DNA of 64,000 nucleotides from Pelodera strongyloides. Its lineage: Eukaryota; Nematoda; Chromadorea; Rhabditida; Rhabditidae. Positions 1 to 12,500 of this stretch are shown piece after piece (within the stretch, counting starts at the first letter, position 1; every line of letters starts with the position of its first letter). The stretch is from positions 1-64,000 of the forward strand of contig JAANDG010000522.1 of NCBI GenBank assembly GCA_036852015.1, written 5' to 3'. A program made the translations under genes and the position numbers. The notes beneath the pieces were generated by a model, which searched no databases, was not told the origin of the DNA, and was given only the letters and a program-made list of their open reading frames with translations.

Positions 1-321
1 ACTTTATACCTAACAACGTTCGCTTGCTTTATGCAAAGTCGTATCAAAGACAACCTGCCCTGCCCACATACGTTCAAGTAACTCATTCCCTATGCAAATT
101 GCCCTACTTTGCACGCTTTGTAGTTGTTTTCACCCTCGGACAGCTGAATTTTATATAGTTTCTAATCGGGCAGGTGCTTTGCCAAGGTATGCGTCATATA
201 CAATTTGTGCTATGATGTGAACTGTGATCTACATAAAGGGTGGGCATGAGCAGAAAAAAACGACACGACTAAGATCAGACAGGTGATTTATAATGAGATA
301 ATTTTTTGCAAACGCAAGCTG

Positions 322-390
322 TCAGTCTTCGTCTTCGTCTACAGTAATTTCGTGGCGGTCAAAGAAAGTCGCATTAAAGGGATGTGGGCA
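322..390 (-). CDS. candidate terminal exon of an unidentified protein
   Basis: After a plausible acceptor (CTTCTAG) there is an open frame of 22 codons ending in TGA. It reads about CPHPFNATFFDRHEITV followed by an acidic DEDED tail. The length is an exact multiple of three and the frame enters in phase 0. It could be the last exon of the gene with exons at 2377-7916, but that set already has its own stop codon at 2377. It may therefore be an alternative 3' end or a separate gene. No family recognised. Confidence 0.3.
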   Translation of the reverse strand, partial: CPHPFNATFFDRHEITVDEDED

Positions 391-917
391 CTAGAAGTAG
401 GCGCTCACCTGGCCCACACCTCGCGGCTAACCCGCTAAGGATGCACATTCTGTTCGCGCATATGTGGCGCCCTAGCTCTAGACCCACAAATTTATATGAC
501 ATTAGTATTTTGCCAGTGAAAGAGCAGCACGAATGAGGGGTGTGCAGCCCACGCCAAGCTTTTCAGTAAAAAGTGAAAGTTGAATCAGCCTTCTAGGAAT
601 GCCCTAGCCAAAAAAATCTAGAGAAAAAAAATAAATAAAATCAAGATTGCATTCTAGAATGTGCAGGGATCTAGTTAAGCCGGAAGAATGCGGCGTATTA
701 AGATTAAGATGGATTAAATAAAAGTTAATATTCAAGAATTAGTGGAAATGTGGTGCTCTCTGAGAACTAAAAGCTGTTTTTTTCCTCATTGTCAGTTCAA
801 AGTAAACAGTTTTTTTTTAAATATAATTAGTATTGAGATTTTCGCTCCGGTTTTACAACTATACAAGATGGAATAGTGATCTTTAAGAAGGCACGTTGTG
901 TGACAACATTAGCTAAA

Positions 918-1185
918 TTTTAAAGCGTTTAACCGCAGTTTTTGAAACGTATGAAACGCTATCCCCATGTGACGTAGGCAAATATTGTGAGATACTGCGG
1001 TTTTATTCTAATTATATTAATGTTTTATTCTAATTTGCTAAAAGCGTTTAACAGCAGTTTTTGAAACGTATGAAACGCTGTCCCCATGTGATATAGGCAA
1101 ATACTGTGAGATACTGCGGTTTTATTCTAATTATATTAATGTTTTATTCTAAATGTTTTATTCTAATTGTTTTATTCTAATTTGC
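918..1185. repeat. family B fragment, tandemly duplicated (119-bp period)
   Basis: A block beginning AAGCGTTTAACCGCAG and containing TTTTTGAAACGTATGAAACG occurs at about 923 and again at about 1042. It is followed by several copies of a GTTTTATTCTAAT unit. Both blocks are half of a family B inverted-repeat element rather than whole elements. Confidence 0.7.
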
Positions 1186-1317
1186 TTACAACCATTGCTA
1201 CTCGAATTTTGGGTCTTGCAAACGAGCACTGTAATCAGCAACTTACCAAACCGCTCCTACTAGAGCTTCCGCACCCTGCTTCGTAAGATAGTATTTCAAT
1301 CAATTGGAAAACCAGTG

Positions 1318-1482
1318 TTAAAGGGAAAGACTGGGCGGTTTTTGAAACGCATCGTGGACCACCGAAGTCTTACGTGTTCATGCAAAGTTACTCGAATTTA
1401 GTTCAATTTTTTATTCTTATTTATGTACGTTTGCATAAGCTGCATAAGAATGCTAGTCTTTTCGCTCAAAAAACCGCTTTAA
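1318..1482. repeat. family A MITE (165 bp)
   Basis: TTAA-bounded inverted-repeat element. The left end (TTAAAGGGAAAGACTGGG) is diverged from the family and the right end is AACCGCTTTAA. The internal CATTTGCATAAGCTGCATAA block is typical. Confidence 0.75.
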
Positions 1483-1554
1483 ACATTATGGGTGACCTAA
1501 TCTGCGGCATTTTGCGCAAACAAATCGCCAACGTTTGACTTGCGCGCTAGGTGG

Positions 1555-1737
1555 CCCTGCCAGGCTTTGGCAGGGCCACCTTGCGTGCGGCCAGGCTTGG
1601 CAGGGCCAACTTGCGTGCGGCCAGGCTTTGGCAGGGCCACCTTGCGTGCGGCCAGGCTGTGGCAGGGCCACCTTGTGTGCGGCCAGGCTTTGGCAGGGCC
1701 ACCTTGCGTGCGGCCAGGCTTTGACAGGGCCAGCCTA
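1555..1737. repeat. GC-rich 31-bp minisatellite, about 6 units
   Basis: The unit GGCAGGGCCACCTTGCGTGC plus GGCCAGGCTTT repeats with few mismatches. It is much richer in G and C than anything around it. Long open frames on both strands here follow from the repeat, not from coding. Confidence 0.9.
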
Positions 1738-1915
1738 GCTAATACGTATAAAAATGTTAGAATGCTTTATACTCTGTTGGCCTATTATCCAAAAAACTTG
1801 AATTGTGCTCACCTTGTGTCCGTTTATGTTTCGCTCGCCAACCTCCAGGCCTCTGAGCCTGCTCCGAGCCCCGGGGTGAACGTTGCGATATCGAATCTCT
1901 AAATGTCGTGTTCGC

Positions 1916-2070
1916 TTAAAGAGAAATACCGGCCGGTTTTTGAAACTCTTACGTATTTATGCTAATTTGCTCGAATTTAGCTAGATTTTTATTCTAATTT
2001 ATGTTCATTTGCATGCGCTGCATAAGAATCTAGTCTACTCGATGTGTTTCCGGCAGGTATTTCGCTTTAA
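1916..2070. repeat. family A MITE (155 bp)
   Basis: Runs from TTAAAGAGAAATACCGGCCG to GGTATTTCGCTTTAA. The left arm is shortened: the usual cacatcgtggac segment after TTGAAAC is missing. Confidence 0.85.
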
Positions 2071-2376
2071 CGCTTACGTCGTGTGGAAAATCCAGCTCAT
2101 AGATATTTTCATGTTTCATGATCTTGATGATTTAGTTTTGAAATCCGCATTTCCAAGTAAAACTTGCACATTTTTTTGCTAATTCGGTCACGAGACTTGG
2201 TTTAATGCGCTACAACGATGACAATTTGATAAGCGTTGACTTCTTCATATTTTTAGAATAAGAGTTACAATTCAATGTAAGCATTTGAAATGGTAAGGAT
2301 CAAAGTGGAAGACGTGGACGGAAAATTTGCGCACAATACATGGTAATACCACATGTCATACCCCTTTAAAAAGAAT

Positions 2377-5300
2377 TTATATATCATCCCACCTACTACT
2401 ATGTGACGTTGTAGTGCTAGTAGACGGGATAGAATTTGCATTGGCGCTGAGTCCCGCCACGCTTTCCCTGTGAAGTTCTCTTCTGTAGTAATCGTTGTAC
2501 TCCTTCAGTACCCGGGCTTTTTCCTCGGGCTGAAAAAAGGATTTATTAAATAAAATAGTATCATATCACGAGTGCTTCTGTAGCTCAGACTGGAGGAGAG
2601 CTCCTGTTATATGTAAAAACTCATAATTTGGGGAAGTGAGAATCTACTGGGAACTCAGAAACTACACGAAACTTGGTAACTTGGAAACTACGAAATCACC
2701 CAGATGTTTGGAAACCCGGAAAAGTATGACTTCCGGAAACTTTTCCGAAAATTGAAAGAACCCGTAAAAGATAGGTACAAAATCGTAGTTATATAGTAAA
2801 TTGCCCTAGTTTAAAGTTGTATAGCTATGACCTATGACAATACTTTTGCCAAGCAAATGCTAGTTTATGAAGCTAGTTATGGTATAACTGGACAAGCTCT
2901 TTTCGTAGGACCGGGGATTTCTTCGTGTATGTATTTGTAAAATATAATAAGAAGTTGTATAATACAATGATCTGCGCGACCTTTGGTCATGTAACAATAA
3001 ATTAAAAATCATATTAATTAGCATACAATTCATTGTTTTACAGGTGAATTATCCCAATTACCTCCTCAAATTACTCAGTTCACAGCTAATTGCTTCCTAA
3101 ATAATTAACCAAACCTCATTTGTCATTTATTCAATTTGCGTGCGTTTTCACGTTGGACAATTCAAGGTTCAATACTTGAAGGGACGAGAAAAAAAAAGAT
3201 GAAAAAAGATGAAAAAAGACGTCAGTTTTCTGTGAGAGACAATGCACGTTCAAATTAATTAGTGGTCACGTCGTACGCTTCGGTAAATGTCACGCTTACG
3301 CTAACATTAAGATATTGGTGCAAGGGGGCCGGCTAATATAATAAGGGAAAATAAACGTGTGATTTAAAAACTAACAACTAAACCAGTCGCAAGCCGCAAG
3401 CCGTTATATCTCGATAGAATATAAAATAAAGATAGTGAAAACCAAAAAAAAGGTTGATTACAACAGCTCGTTTCTACCTCATAGAAAAAATGATGAACGG
3501 AGCAGGACCTTGGAAAACAAAGGCTTTACTTTTTAGTTTGGAGAAAAGGTAAACCTGTCCAGCTACTTTTCCCTCGTGGTATGTTTTATGCGCACTAATG
3601 GTGAACTGATATTTTCATGCAGCATTTTTTATATCATGTTTTGTATTTACAAATATTAAAAATACAATAAAAATGTTATGAGAAAGAAATACCTTTACAG
3701 TTCTCCAAAAATATTGCACAAAAACCCGTGATCGAAACCCGCTGTCAATCTCGCCTCCTGAAGTTACAGTAATGGATGCATTAATTTATTTGTTACGGTA
3801 TACTTTTGCATTTGCATTAGGAACGCACCTGGCGTACCTGGGGTGATCGGTTTTACAAGATCTATTAAATTTTGCTACAAAAATTATAAGAACTTACTAG
3901 TCTTACAAGAGCTATTAGTAAAAGAATTTGTTCACTATTGAAGCGGTATAACAGCCAGTATTCAAAATGTATTTGCGTAACTGCATCACCATGTAGAATA
4001 TGCAAAGGAGGACGATTAGAATAAAATAGACCTCATTTCGCATAAATGCAACTGTTACGAGTCAACCGCTCGACCTGGTGCGCCAAGACAGCTTGCTTTC
4101 TCCGTCCGGCAAGCTCTACACAATGCTCTCGGTAATGCTTTAGCATGCAAATTTCACGCCGCATCCACGATTAGTCGACGCTTAGTTTTCAAATAAGACG
4201 TTCTCGCGCGTCGTTTTAAAGCGAAATGATAGCCTCTTTGGAAAATTTGCATATGATAAGCAAATCCTATGTATCCTATGCTAATTTTGTACGATTGCCG
4301 TGGACGATAGTACAAAATTAGCATAGGATACATAGGATTTGCTTATCATATGCAAATTTTCCAAAGGGGCTAGCATTTCGCTTTAAAATACAATCAGCCG
4401 AGGTCCGGTTCCTCCAGTCGGAGAAGAGCTCTTCGAACGGCTGGTATCATAATATTGTACTTCCCGAAAGTAATGGGGTTTCCAAGTATCCGGACAAATT
4501 TACCGTATTTTACGACTTCGCGAGACCCATGCATTAATTTCTCATGTCAAATATTCAATTCAGGGAAAATACGGTGAAGTTTTCTATACTTGGAAGGGAA
4601 CGCACAGTTGTTTTTGGCATACATGGAAACCCCATAAAAATAAATTCGCGCTTGTCTTATGTTTCCGTTTAGAAACGTACCTGGCGTGATCGGATGCACA
4701 ATACTCATAATCCGATGGAATGTCTTACAAGAACGCCAATAACTGAAGTGCCTGAAAGGGTTTATTTAAGTAATAATGTGGTACAATCAGGCAAAATCTC
4801 TTGAATTCGGATGGACTGTGCGGCGAAAACCTGGCGCTCAAAGATGGCGCGCGGCGAGAAAATGCGAAAACTAGGCGAAAGAAAAGGTGCGCGCCGAGTT
4901 CGGACACACCTGTTTTCGCAATGCAACGTTAGAAATTCATGAACGACTCAAATGGAGTTGCTTTGGAAGATCGTATGTAATGTTTTGTTTTATGTAATTC
5001 AATACAGTACTCACTTCTCATGTACACGTCTATTTCACAACGAAATTAAGTATTTTTCATTGGTCTGAGCTAGACATGTCCGCAAAAAAACTTAGTAGTA
5101 TAAAATTAAGACTTGATAGAACACCTTACCTTGATACTTTAAATACTCTGTCAACATCGACTCTAACCAGTCCTCCACCCCGTGTCTTACTCCGACGGTA
5201 GGCTCCACGGACGACGCCACGCCATGAAAGTAGCGTCACCTGCACAACGAAACAAAATAATACAGTAGTGCCTTAGATTTGTTTGTTTGTTTGTTTGTAA

Positions 5301-7916
5301 TACGTTACGTTTTAGAATTCAGATTGGTTCGCAGTTCGCACCATGCCACCATTTGACAACCGCATAGAGAATGTTTGTTGACCAATTAACTGACGAATAA
5401 CTTTATGAAAAAAATAGTCGCTAATTTGTCACCAAATGGTTTTGGCCCACTGAAAACCCGGGAACCGTTGCCAAATGGTTCCCTTTGCTCCCTACCTACG
5501 ACGGGTCGTCACAAATTTTATTTCATTAAATTTTATGCGAATAACCTGATGGAATGTACGAAGGGTTTCCGAGTAGTAGAACCTGCATGACTGACTCGTT
5601 TGGTTCCAAAACCTTAAGGAACCAATAATAAACTATAAATATAATAATTATAAGAATAAAAATTCTTTCGTTTTATTAGGAGGTGTTGATATATGCGTAT
5701 CTATTAACTATCAAGAATGCTTCCGGCGAGCGCGCGGTGTGGCAAACAGTAGCACCCCACAATGAAACGGCGTGTACATTAACTCTCGATAAGTTAATAA
5801 TAATAAATAAATCTTTAACACTCAAGAGCGTGCACCGTCATTCAAGGATGAAAATACAGTTGCTTGTTGGTCATTTTTCTCAGAAGTATATGGTAAAGCA
5901 TTAGCTGATAGAAAGTGTACTACTAACCAACAAGTCGTGAGCCTTGGCCTATTAAAAGCTCAAGACCAACTATCAATCAGGCAAAAGATTGATAATCACA
6001 TAAAAAAGCACCTATGATCGTCTAACAACGTCTGCTCGGGCACTACATCACCATCGAGAATAAAGCAAAAGTTTTCTATTACCATTGTAGGCGGTACCTG
6101 AAATTGTTACTTTTTTCAACTTTTCAATCAAATTCAAAGTTGAAAAAAGACGATATTCCTCAGTTTCTTAGAAAACTAGTTAAAGGGACAGGCCCATCAA
6201 AGTAAACCTATATTTACGATACGTCCATAGTGACTATCAAGCATTTTTATTACAATATATACAAACTAAATTTCACATTTATTTGCCATTGAAAACTTTT
6301 TTCCGATGCGCTCAGCTCAAATGTATACCGTAAAGCCGCAAATATCCTTGTCGTCAATGCAAATTTATCGTGAAATTATAATGCGATTAAAATTTGCATA
6401 TATAGCTTTGAAATCTGCAGTTTTATGGTATACATATGCGTTGAGCGCATTGGAAAAAAGTTGTCTAGGGCGAATAATGGTGAAATTTAGTTTGTATATA
6501 TTGTAATAAAAATGCTTAATAGTCATTATGAACGTATCGTAAATATAGGTTTATTTTGATGGGCCTGTCCCTTTAAAGGTATTATCAGGCATGCCTCTCG
6601 CTTGATTCAAGCGGTACCGTATGCGAACGGTCTGTGAAACTTCTGCCGTACAACTGCATCCCCATTTACTGTGTTCAATATTTTGGTCTCTGTTTATTCC
6701 AATCATACTAATTTGCATACCATGCGTGAAATTCTGTTGTCTAACAGTCTCAAAAAACTGGTCGTTATGCCGGTTTTTTTGGGCGCAATGACATATGTTT
6801 CAATATCTCCATATAACTTCAGTGTATTGTGCTATAGTTTATTGCAATCGTTGTGTACTCGTTTTATGCTTCCTAAATCGTCGAATTCTATCTATGTCTA
6901 CCTCGTCTTTCAATGACCTAATAAACGTTTATATATAAACATTTTTATTTATTTATTGAATACACCAAACGGTGTTCATCCGATGAACAAAATCGAACAC
7001 ATGAACTCACACAGATAACCGTGATAAGATTAGCATTGGGATTGACATTCTGCAGTCGTTTAAAAACTTGAGAATTTTCAAAAAATGAAGCCTAACCCTA
7101 AGCCCAAGCCTAAGCTCAAACCTCTAACCTTGCATAGAAACTTGACGGGACATGTCAGAGTGCTAGTCAAAGTTGCGGGACCATCCAGCGGAGTTCGGTC
7201 CTTGCAGAAGACCGGCACCGGTTCGTGGGTGTTACCGTTAAAGTGGTAGATGATATCGTCTTCGTGCAGTTCCTCTTCGAGCTCGCCTAAAAGAATTTGT
7301 TAAAAGGTTTGGGAACTTCATATTATTATATATATGTAATATGGATATGGACTGGACTTCACCCCGAGCCAAGGCCGAGGCCGCCGAGGCAAACGATACA
7401 ATCTAGTACAGTAATCTAGTTATTGATAACAAGAAGTCCCCGCGGAACAAGTTATTAGGTTTACTGTATAGAATCCCCTTGAATAAAGGAGCACGCTATT
7501 TAGACTAAAAAGATTCAAAGAAGTTAGGGCAGCGTGAATATGTGCACAATTTCTCCATCTGCTAACGAGTTAAAATATAGCAGCAATCCCCCTACATAGG
7601 CTTACCCCCACTTTATCCAGATTTCATTACCCAAGTTTGAGGTTTACCCAAGTTCCAGGTTTAATTGCCCAAGTTTGCCACCCAGACTTTGCCAGTTTCT
7701 CTGTTTCTTTGCAACTAGAAAGCGTCTTTCCCTTTTTCGACATTTTCTTGCCGCGAGAAATCTTTGCGCCATGTTGCCGCGGCGCACCCGCACTGCGTTT
7801 TCCCATTTTCTAACTCACTTCTCAGTGCATTCAATTGTACAGGAAAGTCGATTGTGGATGAATCTGACAAATAATCATCTTCGTGGAAGATTTCCGGCTC
7901 TGGTTCCAGATCGGAT
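2377..7916 (-). CDS. unidentified multi-exon gene (partial model)
   Basis: Four minus-strand exon-like segments have good splice sites and natural-looking protein. 7819-7916 (phase 2 in, 1 out) reads SDLEPEPEIFHEDDYLSDSS. 7129-7286 (1 to 0) starts SELEEELHEDDIIYHFNGNT. 5130-5239 (0 to 2) starts VTLLSWRGVVRGAYRR and contains LVRVDVDRVFKVS. 2377-2529 (phase 0 in) starts PEEKARVLKEYNDYYRRELH and ends DDI plus TAA. The first three join in phase. At least one exon is missing between 5130 and 2530, because phase 2 would have to meet phase 0, and the 5' start is also missing. No family recognised. The segments may belong to two genes or, less likely, to an alternative 3' end of the K2P gene upstream. 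Confidence 0.4.
4215..4387. repeat. family C near-perfect palindrome (copy 1)
   Basis: The two arms of about 78 bp run inward from TTAAAGCGAAATGATAGCC and CGCTTTAA and are almost exact reverse complements. Each contains AAATTTGCATATGATAAG. The short centre reads GATTGCCGTGGACGAT. TTAA at both ends suggests piggyBac-type insertion. Confidence 0.93.
4471..4636. repeat. family F inverted-repeat element
   Basis: Starts ATGGGGTTTCCAAGTATCC and ends CATGGAAACCCCATAA. The termini are inverted repeats; the interior is diverged from the other family F copies. Confidence 0.65.
6180..6576. repeat. family D palindromic element, 397 bp (copy 1)
   Basis: Bounded by TTAAAGGGACAGGCCCATCA and its reverse complement; the whole element folds on itself. 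A second copy of exactly the same length lies at 51585-51981. Open frames of 60-70 codons inside it appear in both copies but result from the palindrome. Confidence 0.92.
7085..7117. repeat. degenerate interstitial telomere-like repeat
   Basis: CCTAACCCTAAGCCCAAGCC followed by TAAGC is a decayed run of the GCCTAA unit (TTAGGC on the other strand). It lies just past the donor of the 7129-7286 exon. Confidence 0.5.
7626..7679 (+). other. tandem SL1-like spliced-leader sequences
   Basis: ATTACCCAAGTTTGAG (7626-7641) equals the last 16 bases of the nematode SL1 leader. 7641-7657 (GTTTACCCAAGTTCCAG) is a shortened, mutated copy. GGTTTAATTGCCCAAGTTTG (7658-7677) matches the first 20 bases of SL1 with one change. 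There is no SL RNA body: I see no Sm site and no downstream stem-loops, so these are leader sequences alone, as in a reverse-transcribed, trans-spliced message. Confidence 0.75.
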
Positions 7917-8498
7917 CTAAACAAAGAAAGGAGAAGTTGAAGTAAATACATTTATTTAAAATTAAATGTATTTATATTTATAATCGTGCTGCTCAGGTCC
8001 TCTGCGGGAACAAGACCTTTACGCTGAACACTGTTTTAACCATTCTTGAATAATTTATTTATATGTTGTGGACGTCCTACTCTTCTCGCATTTTTGAGAT
8101 CAATGTTGCATGTCGCAGGGTTTTGCTTTCAAACTGTGTCCTACACAGCTTTCATAACCTTTTTTAAAATTTTCAGCACTTAATTTTTTGGCCTTTGACC
8201 TGTTTTTCAGTGTTGTAAAGTTTCTGGTCTTTTTTTACACATTCTCTAATACAATCGCGAAGTTCACGCGGCGAAACAAAATTTAAACCTCGTATCCGCC
8301 ACATAGCAAAACCAATATTCGACAGGTAGAAAAAGTAGAAATTTTCCTTTACTACAACCAACATAATCAACAGATATTATGTTAATACAGTGAAAAATAA
8401 TCTTGAAAACTACGCCAGATCTTTAGCATTGTGTATTTTTAGTACTATGAAGTTATGAAGTCATCTAGTTAGGTTTAGACAGATTAATTAATAATAAC

Positions 8499-8499
<1 letters not shown>

Positions 8500-8537
<38 letters not shown>
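8500..8537. repeat. GA/AG microsatellite
   Basis: About 19 AG dinucleotides, nearly uninterrupted. Confidence 0.95.
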
Positions 8538-8538
<1 letters not shown>

Positions 8539-8636
8539 TGAGAGCAATATTAAGAAAGCAAAACCCGATGTATAAAGCTACATTTTGATAAAATATAGGT
8601 GTAATTGAACGTAGAGTAATCAATGTATTTGAATAG

Positions 8637-8810
8637 TTAAAGAGATATAACGGCCAGTTTTTGGAACGTATGTCGGACAACCGCATTCCTATGTATTTAT
8701 GCTAGAGGGGTCGAATTTGGGCTATTTTTTATTCTAATCACACGCATTTGCATATAATGCATGAGATTGCAGTTATTCAAACATACGTTTCAAAAACCGG
8801 CTGTTGAGAA
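8637..8810. repeat. family B MITE
   Basis: TTAAAGAGATATAACGGCCA at the left; TTTCAAAAACCGGCTGTTG at the right with a worn terminus. Contains GGACAACCGCATTCC and the complementary ATGAGATTGCAG side. Confidence 0.8.
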
Positions 8811-8941
8811 AATCTAGTAGAAATGCAGATTTCATATAATTTTACAGACATGTTTGCGTGCACAACCGTTGCGGCGCGCAACCCATAGTGTTTCAACGTA
8901 AAGAAAAAACCGCAATCGAATCATCATCGAGCAGTTCCCAC

Positions 8942-9116
8942 TATATATAACGGCCGGTTTTTGAAACGTGTACTGGGTAACTGTATTCACATGTGGTGCA
9001 TGCAAATAAATATAATTAGACTAAAAAATCCCGCACTATCGCGCATTCATCTGCATACGATACATCGGAATACAGCGCAACCATACATTTTAAAACCGGC
9101 TGTTATACGGCTTTAA
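8942..9116. repeat. family B MITE
   Basis: Left end TATATATAACGGCCGG, right end AACCGGCTGTTATACGGC then TTTAA. Lies about 130 bp from another family B copy, both between the K2P gene 3' end and the next exon set. Confidence 0.8.
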
Positions 9117-9594
9117 AGTTTCACAGAGTTTCCGGATCATCGTACACCTATCAGGCACCAAGCATAAAATAAAGTTATACATAATAGATAAAATCATATA
9201 TCACAATATATAACTGGCACTCAAAGAGCCACAGCAAAATCCCTGAGGGAATTGACGGTCAAATGCATTAGAAATTAGAATAATAAAATTACAATTAGAA
9301 ATTATACTGATACATTTCTCAAGTAAGTCACCTAATGGCAGAGCAATGTATGGCATCAAAAATTAAAGTAGGGTAATTTTTCTTAAATTAGAAACAAAAC
9401 TAGAAAGCAAGAAAAACACATAAGATACGATAGAAAGATAGTGGGAGAAGTTGAGAAAGACTTTATAGAAATATGCACAAAGCGATAATGAATCGTGGAT
9501 GAGCTGGAGTGTGGCATTAATCTGGGCGCGAGTCGTTCGCCATTTGGGCGCCAGGTTGTAGCCGCACCGCGGCAGTTTAAACGAGATAAAAACA

Positions 9595-12500
9595 TCACAT
9601 ATTAGCAGGTTTCTTTTTTGTTTGGGGATCGGTGACGAATCGCAAAAGTCGTTGCCGGCGGGGATCGAACTCCTTCTGCACTCGAACCTTGTCGCTCACT
9701 TTCGCGTTGCGCCACAAGTACTGCACGAAGAGCCGCTTCTTGAAGTCCGGATTTGCAGTGCGCTCGTCGGCCGTGACCTATAGTGAGGCGATTATGTTGA
9801 ACAACATTTTGGCAATTCACAAGGTGAAAGAGGCAGGTAGTAATAACCCCTTATTTTTAGTAGAAAACAAATTTTAAAGCGAAATACCGGTCGGTTTTTG
9901 AAACGCATCGCGGACAACTGAATTCTTACGTATTTATGCTAATTTGCTCGAGTTTATGTTCATTTGCATAAGCTGCATAAGAATGCTGGTGTACTCGATG
10001 CGTTTCAAAAACCGCACTGTATTTCGCTTTAAAACACATTACCTTATCAATCATTGTCACAATTCGGTGGAATGATGTGCAGGTCTTCCAGAACGAATAG
10101 AACCTGATAACCTTGTAGACGTGGCAGAGCGGAACCTGGAAAGAATAACGTAACCTCGGGTTAGAACTGAACTTCTTGTTTCACTCAGCATACAGCCCCA
10201 TTGCAAGATACACAACCTCATTCAAAGCGGAGAAGAAATGCAAAGATTAAGCACTTAGAAAGACAAACAGTATATATTGAGAGATATTTTAGCATTCAAC
10301 TTATTCTATATTTAGTTTCAGCGGAATACGTCTTTAAAATTTGGATTATGAAACAATTGTATATACACCATGTACGCTAGTGTGCGCGGTGTGATCTTTC
10401 AAAGTGCTTTTATTATAGCCTTACCTTACAAGCTATATATAGTCAAACCCCAAGAGATAAAGAAGTCCATGCACTACAGTTCCCCAAAAAGTATGCCAAT
10501 TAGCTGTCTATTATAAGGATATTTAGCTTAAGTACTGTAGAAATGACCTACATAGAGCATTCATTCATTTCAAGCTGCACGCAAACACTTTTAAGACAGA
10601 ACAGGTACAGTAACTTCAGCCACGTTCAAATTTCCCGCGTAAATACAGAAGCTCTCACACACCTAACCCCTCTTGTTCTTTGCCCACGCCACAAAAGACA
10701 CGTTTTTTACAACACCTGCTTCTTGTGTGGGGCAGTTTTCCGCTATCTCTGTACTTGTAGTAGTCTTTCATAAAACATTCGTTCATCTCAAGCGGATTTT
10801 TGCACGCAATCACATATAAGACAGGACAAGTACAGTAACGGCAGCCACATTCAAATTTCCCGCGTGAATTCATAAAGCTCTGCACGCCTGCACTCTATGC
10901 GGCAAACCTTGTTCTTTTCCCGACGGCTTCGGAACGAGTAGCGCCTCTTCTGTGTCTAGTAAGTGGTTACGTTTTAATTTTACGTTTGCATTCGGTTGCT
11001 TAGAGAAAATATATAGTTGTGGCGCATGGCCAAATGTGTTACCTGCAACTTACCAGAATCTTTGTACGAACTAGTGGACTAAAATTTGCCCAATGCGCAA
11101 ATGTCCTTCTGTTTGTGTCATCCGCAACTTTCAACAAAATGTTCTTTATCCTCGTTATTTCTTTTTTATTGTCTAGTCACGCAATATGTGTGCACTTAAT
11201 AGGGTCAATAACATTATTGCTCGCTTCAGTTACCTGGTCTGCTCTCGCATGGCCCACTCGACTGCTGGCCCCGCTCACCGAGGACCTCGGCGTCGAGGAG
11301 ATTGACATCGAGGGACCCGGACCCAGTGGGTTCTGCGAGGTACCGGTGGTGGTGGTGAGAGCAGCAGAGATCACCTAGAACAGCAAGGGTCAGTTTGCTT
11401 TTATCGTAGGGACTCATCGTGAAAATGGCCGAGGTAATCCGTTATTATGCTATCAACGTTATTAGGACATCTGTATAAAAGTTCATTGTCAGTTCTATGT
11501 TTTCATCATTATCACGTAGAGTATATGTGCATGCTACTTGCCATCCTAAACCGTAATAAAAGCTGCCCAACTATTCAGAGAAGACTACGTTCCTGCCATA
11601 ATTGATATATTCTCGCGCAAGCAGTTCTCTGCCGACGTACTAGTATTCCGCCACACATGACTGTAGGAAGGGCCGAAGTATGTCCTACATACTGGAGATC
11701 TACGAAACGGAGTGTGATAAAACACCCACCTTTCCCTTTGCCGTAATGCAGTTCACCCGATGGAACTTCTTGAGGTCTTCCGAATAGAAATATTTGGTCG
11801 GTCGAGAAGTATGCCTCCACCATTGATCGTCACCCATGATGTCACCCATTCGGATCTTCAATAATGAATTACTAAATAAACCTGCAAATTCCTACAAGGT
11901 ATGGATTCAACCCACTTCTGTGCTGACTAACTAAGTCGTTACACTTCAAGAGCGTGCGCCTTTATTCCAGAGTGGTACCGTAGAATGTCAAAGGTTGCTT
12001 ATGATATGTTCCGAAGAGATCTTGTGCCGCAGGTGAAGAGTTCCAGTGTATAATAATCTAATTTATGAATATTATATATAACGCCACCTACCGTATCTCC
12101 ATCAACCACAAAACAATAATTGTCTTCGACCATTGTTGGTGGGACAGCATTTGATAGCATACTATCCGGTGCGGTCATCAGATTCTCCAGTGCAGCTTCT
12201 GTTTGCACGGTGTCATGATGAACAGAGTGCACAGGCATGTCCTGAAAGCGAGAGGGAGTATGCATATACTTTTATGTGACAACGGCTGCTTTTCTCTTAG
12301 ATTGAGAGTAATCTACTGCTAGTTGACTTGACTGAATAATCAAGCAACTAAAATAAAAATGCTATCCAACCTTATGGAATATCACTGGCTCCTCAGCGGA
12401 CAGAAGAGTCTCGGCGGAGACTCCAGAGTCGACCAGCTCAAAGGCTCCAAGATCGATGTCATAACATGATGGATCTTCAGACGATGATGAACTTGGGGCC

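Larger units (their letters stand above)
391..2376. other. non-coding interval with repeats
   Basis: I see no exon here. It holds the family B duplication, two family A elements and the GC-rich minisatellite; the rest is unremarkable AT-rich sequence. Confidence 0.6.
2530..5129. other. putative intron or intergenic interval
   Basis: No convincing exon found. It contains a family C palindrome (4215-4387), a family F element (4471-4636), a patch of degenerate GGAAACT repeats near 2640-2760, and a GC-rich tract at about 4840-4905 with GGCGCGCGGCGAG-type motifs that recurs near 35090 and 48470. Confidence 0.5.

Noticed and set aside
1486..1902. Long open frames over the GC-rich minisatellite
   Set aside because: Open on both strands purely because the 31-bp unit lacks stops; no splice or start context.
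6306..6506. Open frame MRSAQMYTVKPQISLSSMQ, almost identical to one at 51655-51873
   Set aside because: Conserved only because it lies in both family D palindromes; not a gene family.
7626..7700. A true SL RNA gene
   Set aside because: GT follows one leader copy, but there is no SL RNA body, Sm site or stem-loops, and the leaders are tandem and mutated.
11575..11823. Alternative frame MVEAYFSTDQIFLFGRPQEV on the minus strand
   Set aside because: Has stops immediately upstream and no usable acceptor; the frame with DDQWWRHTSRPTKYFYSED joins neighbours in phase.
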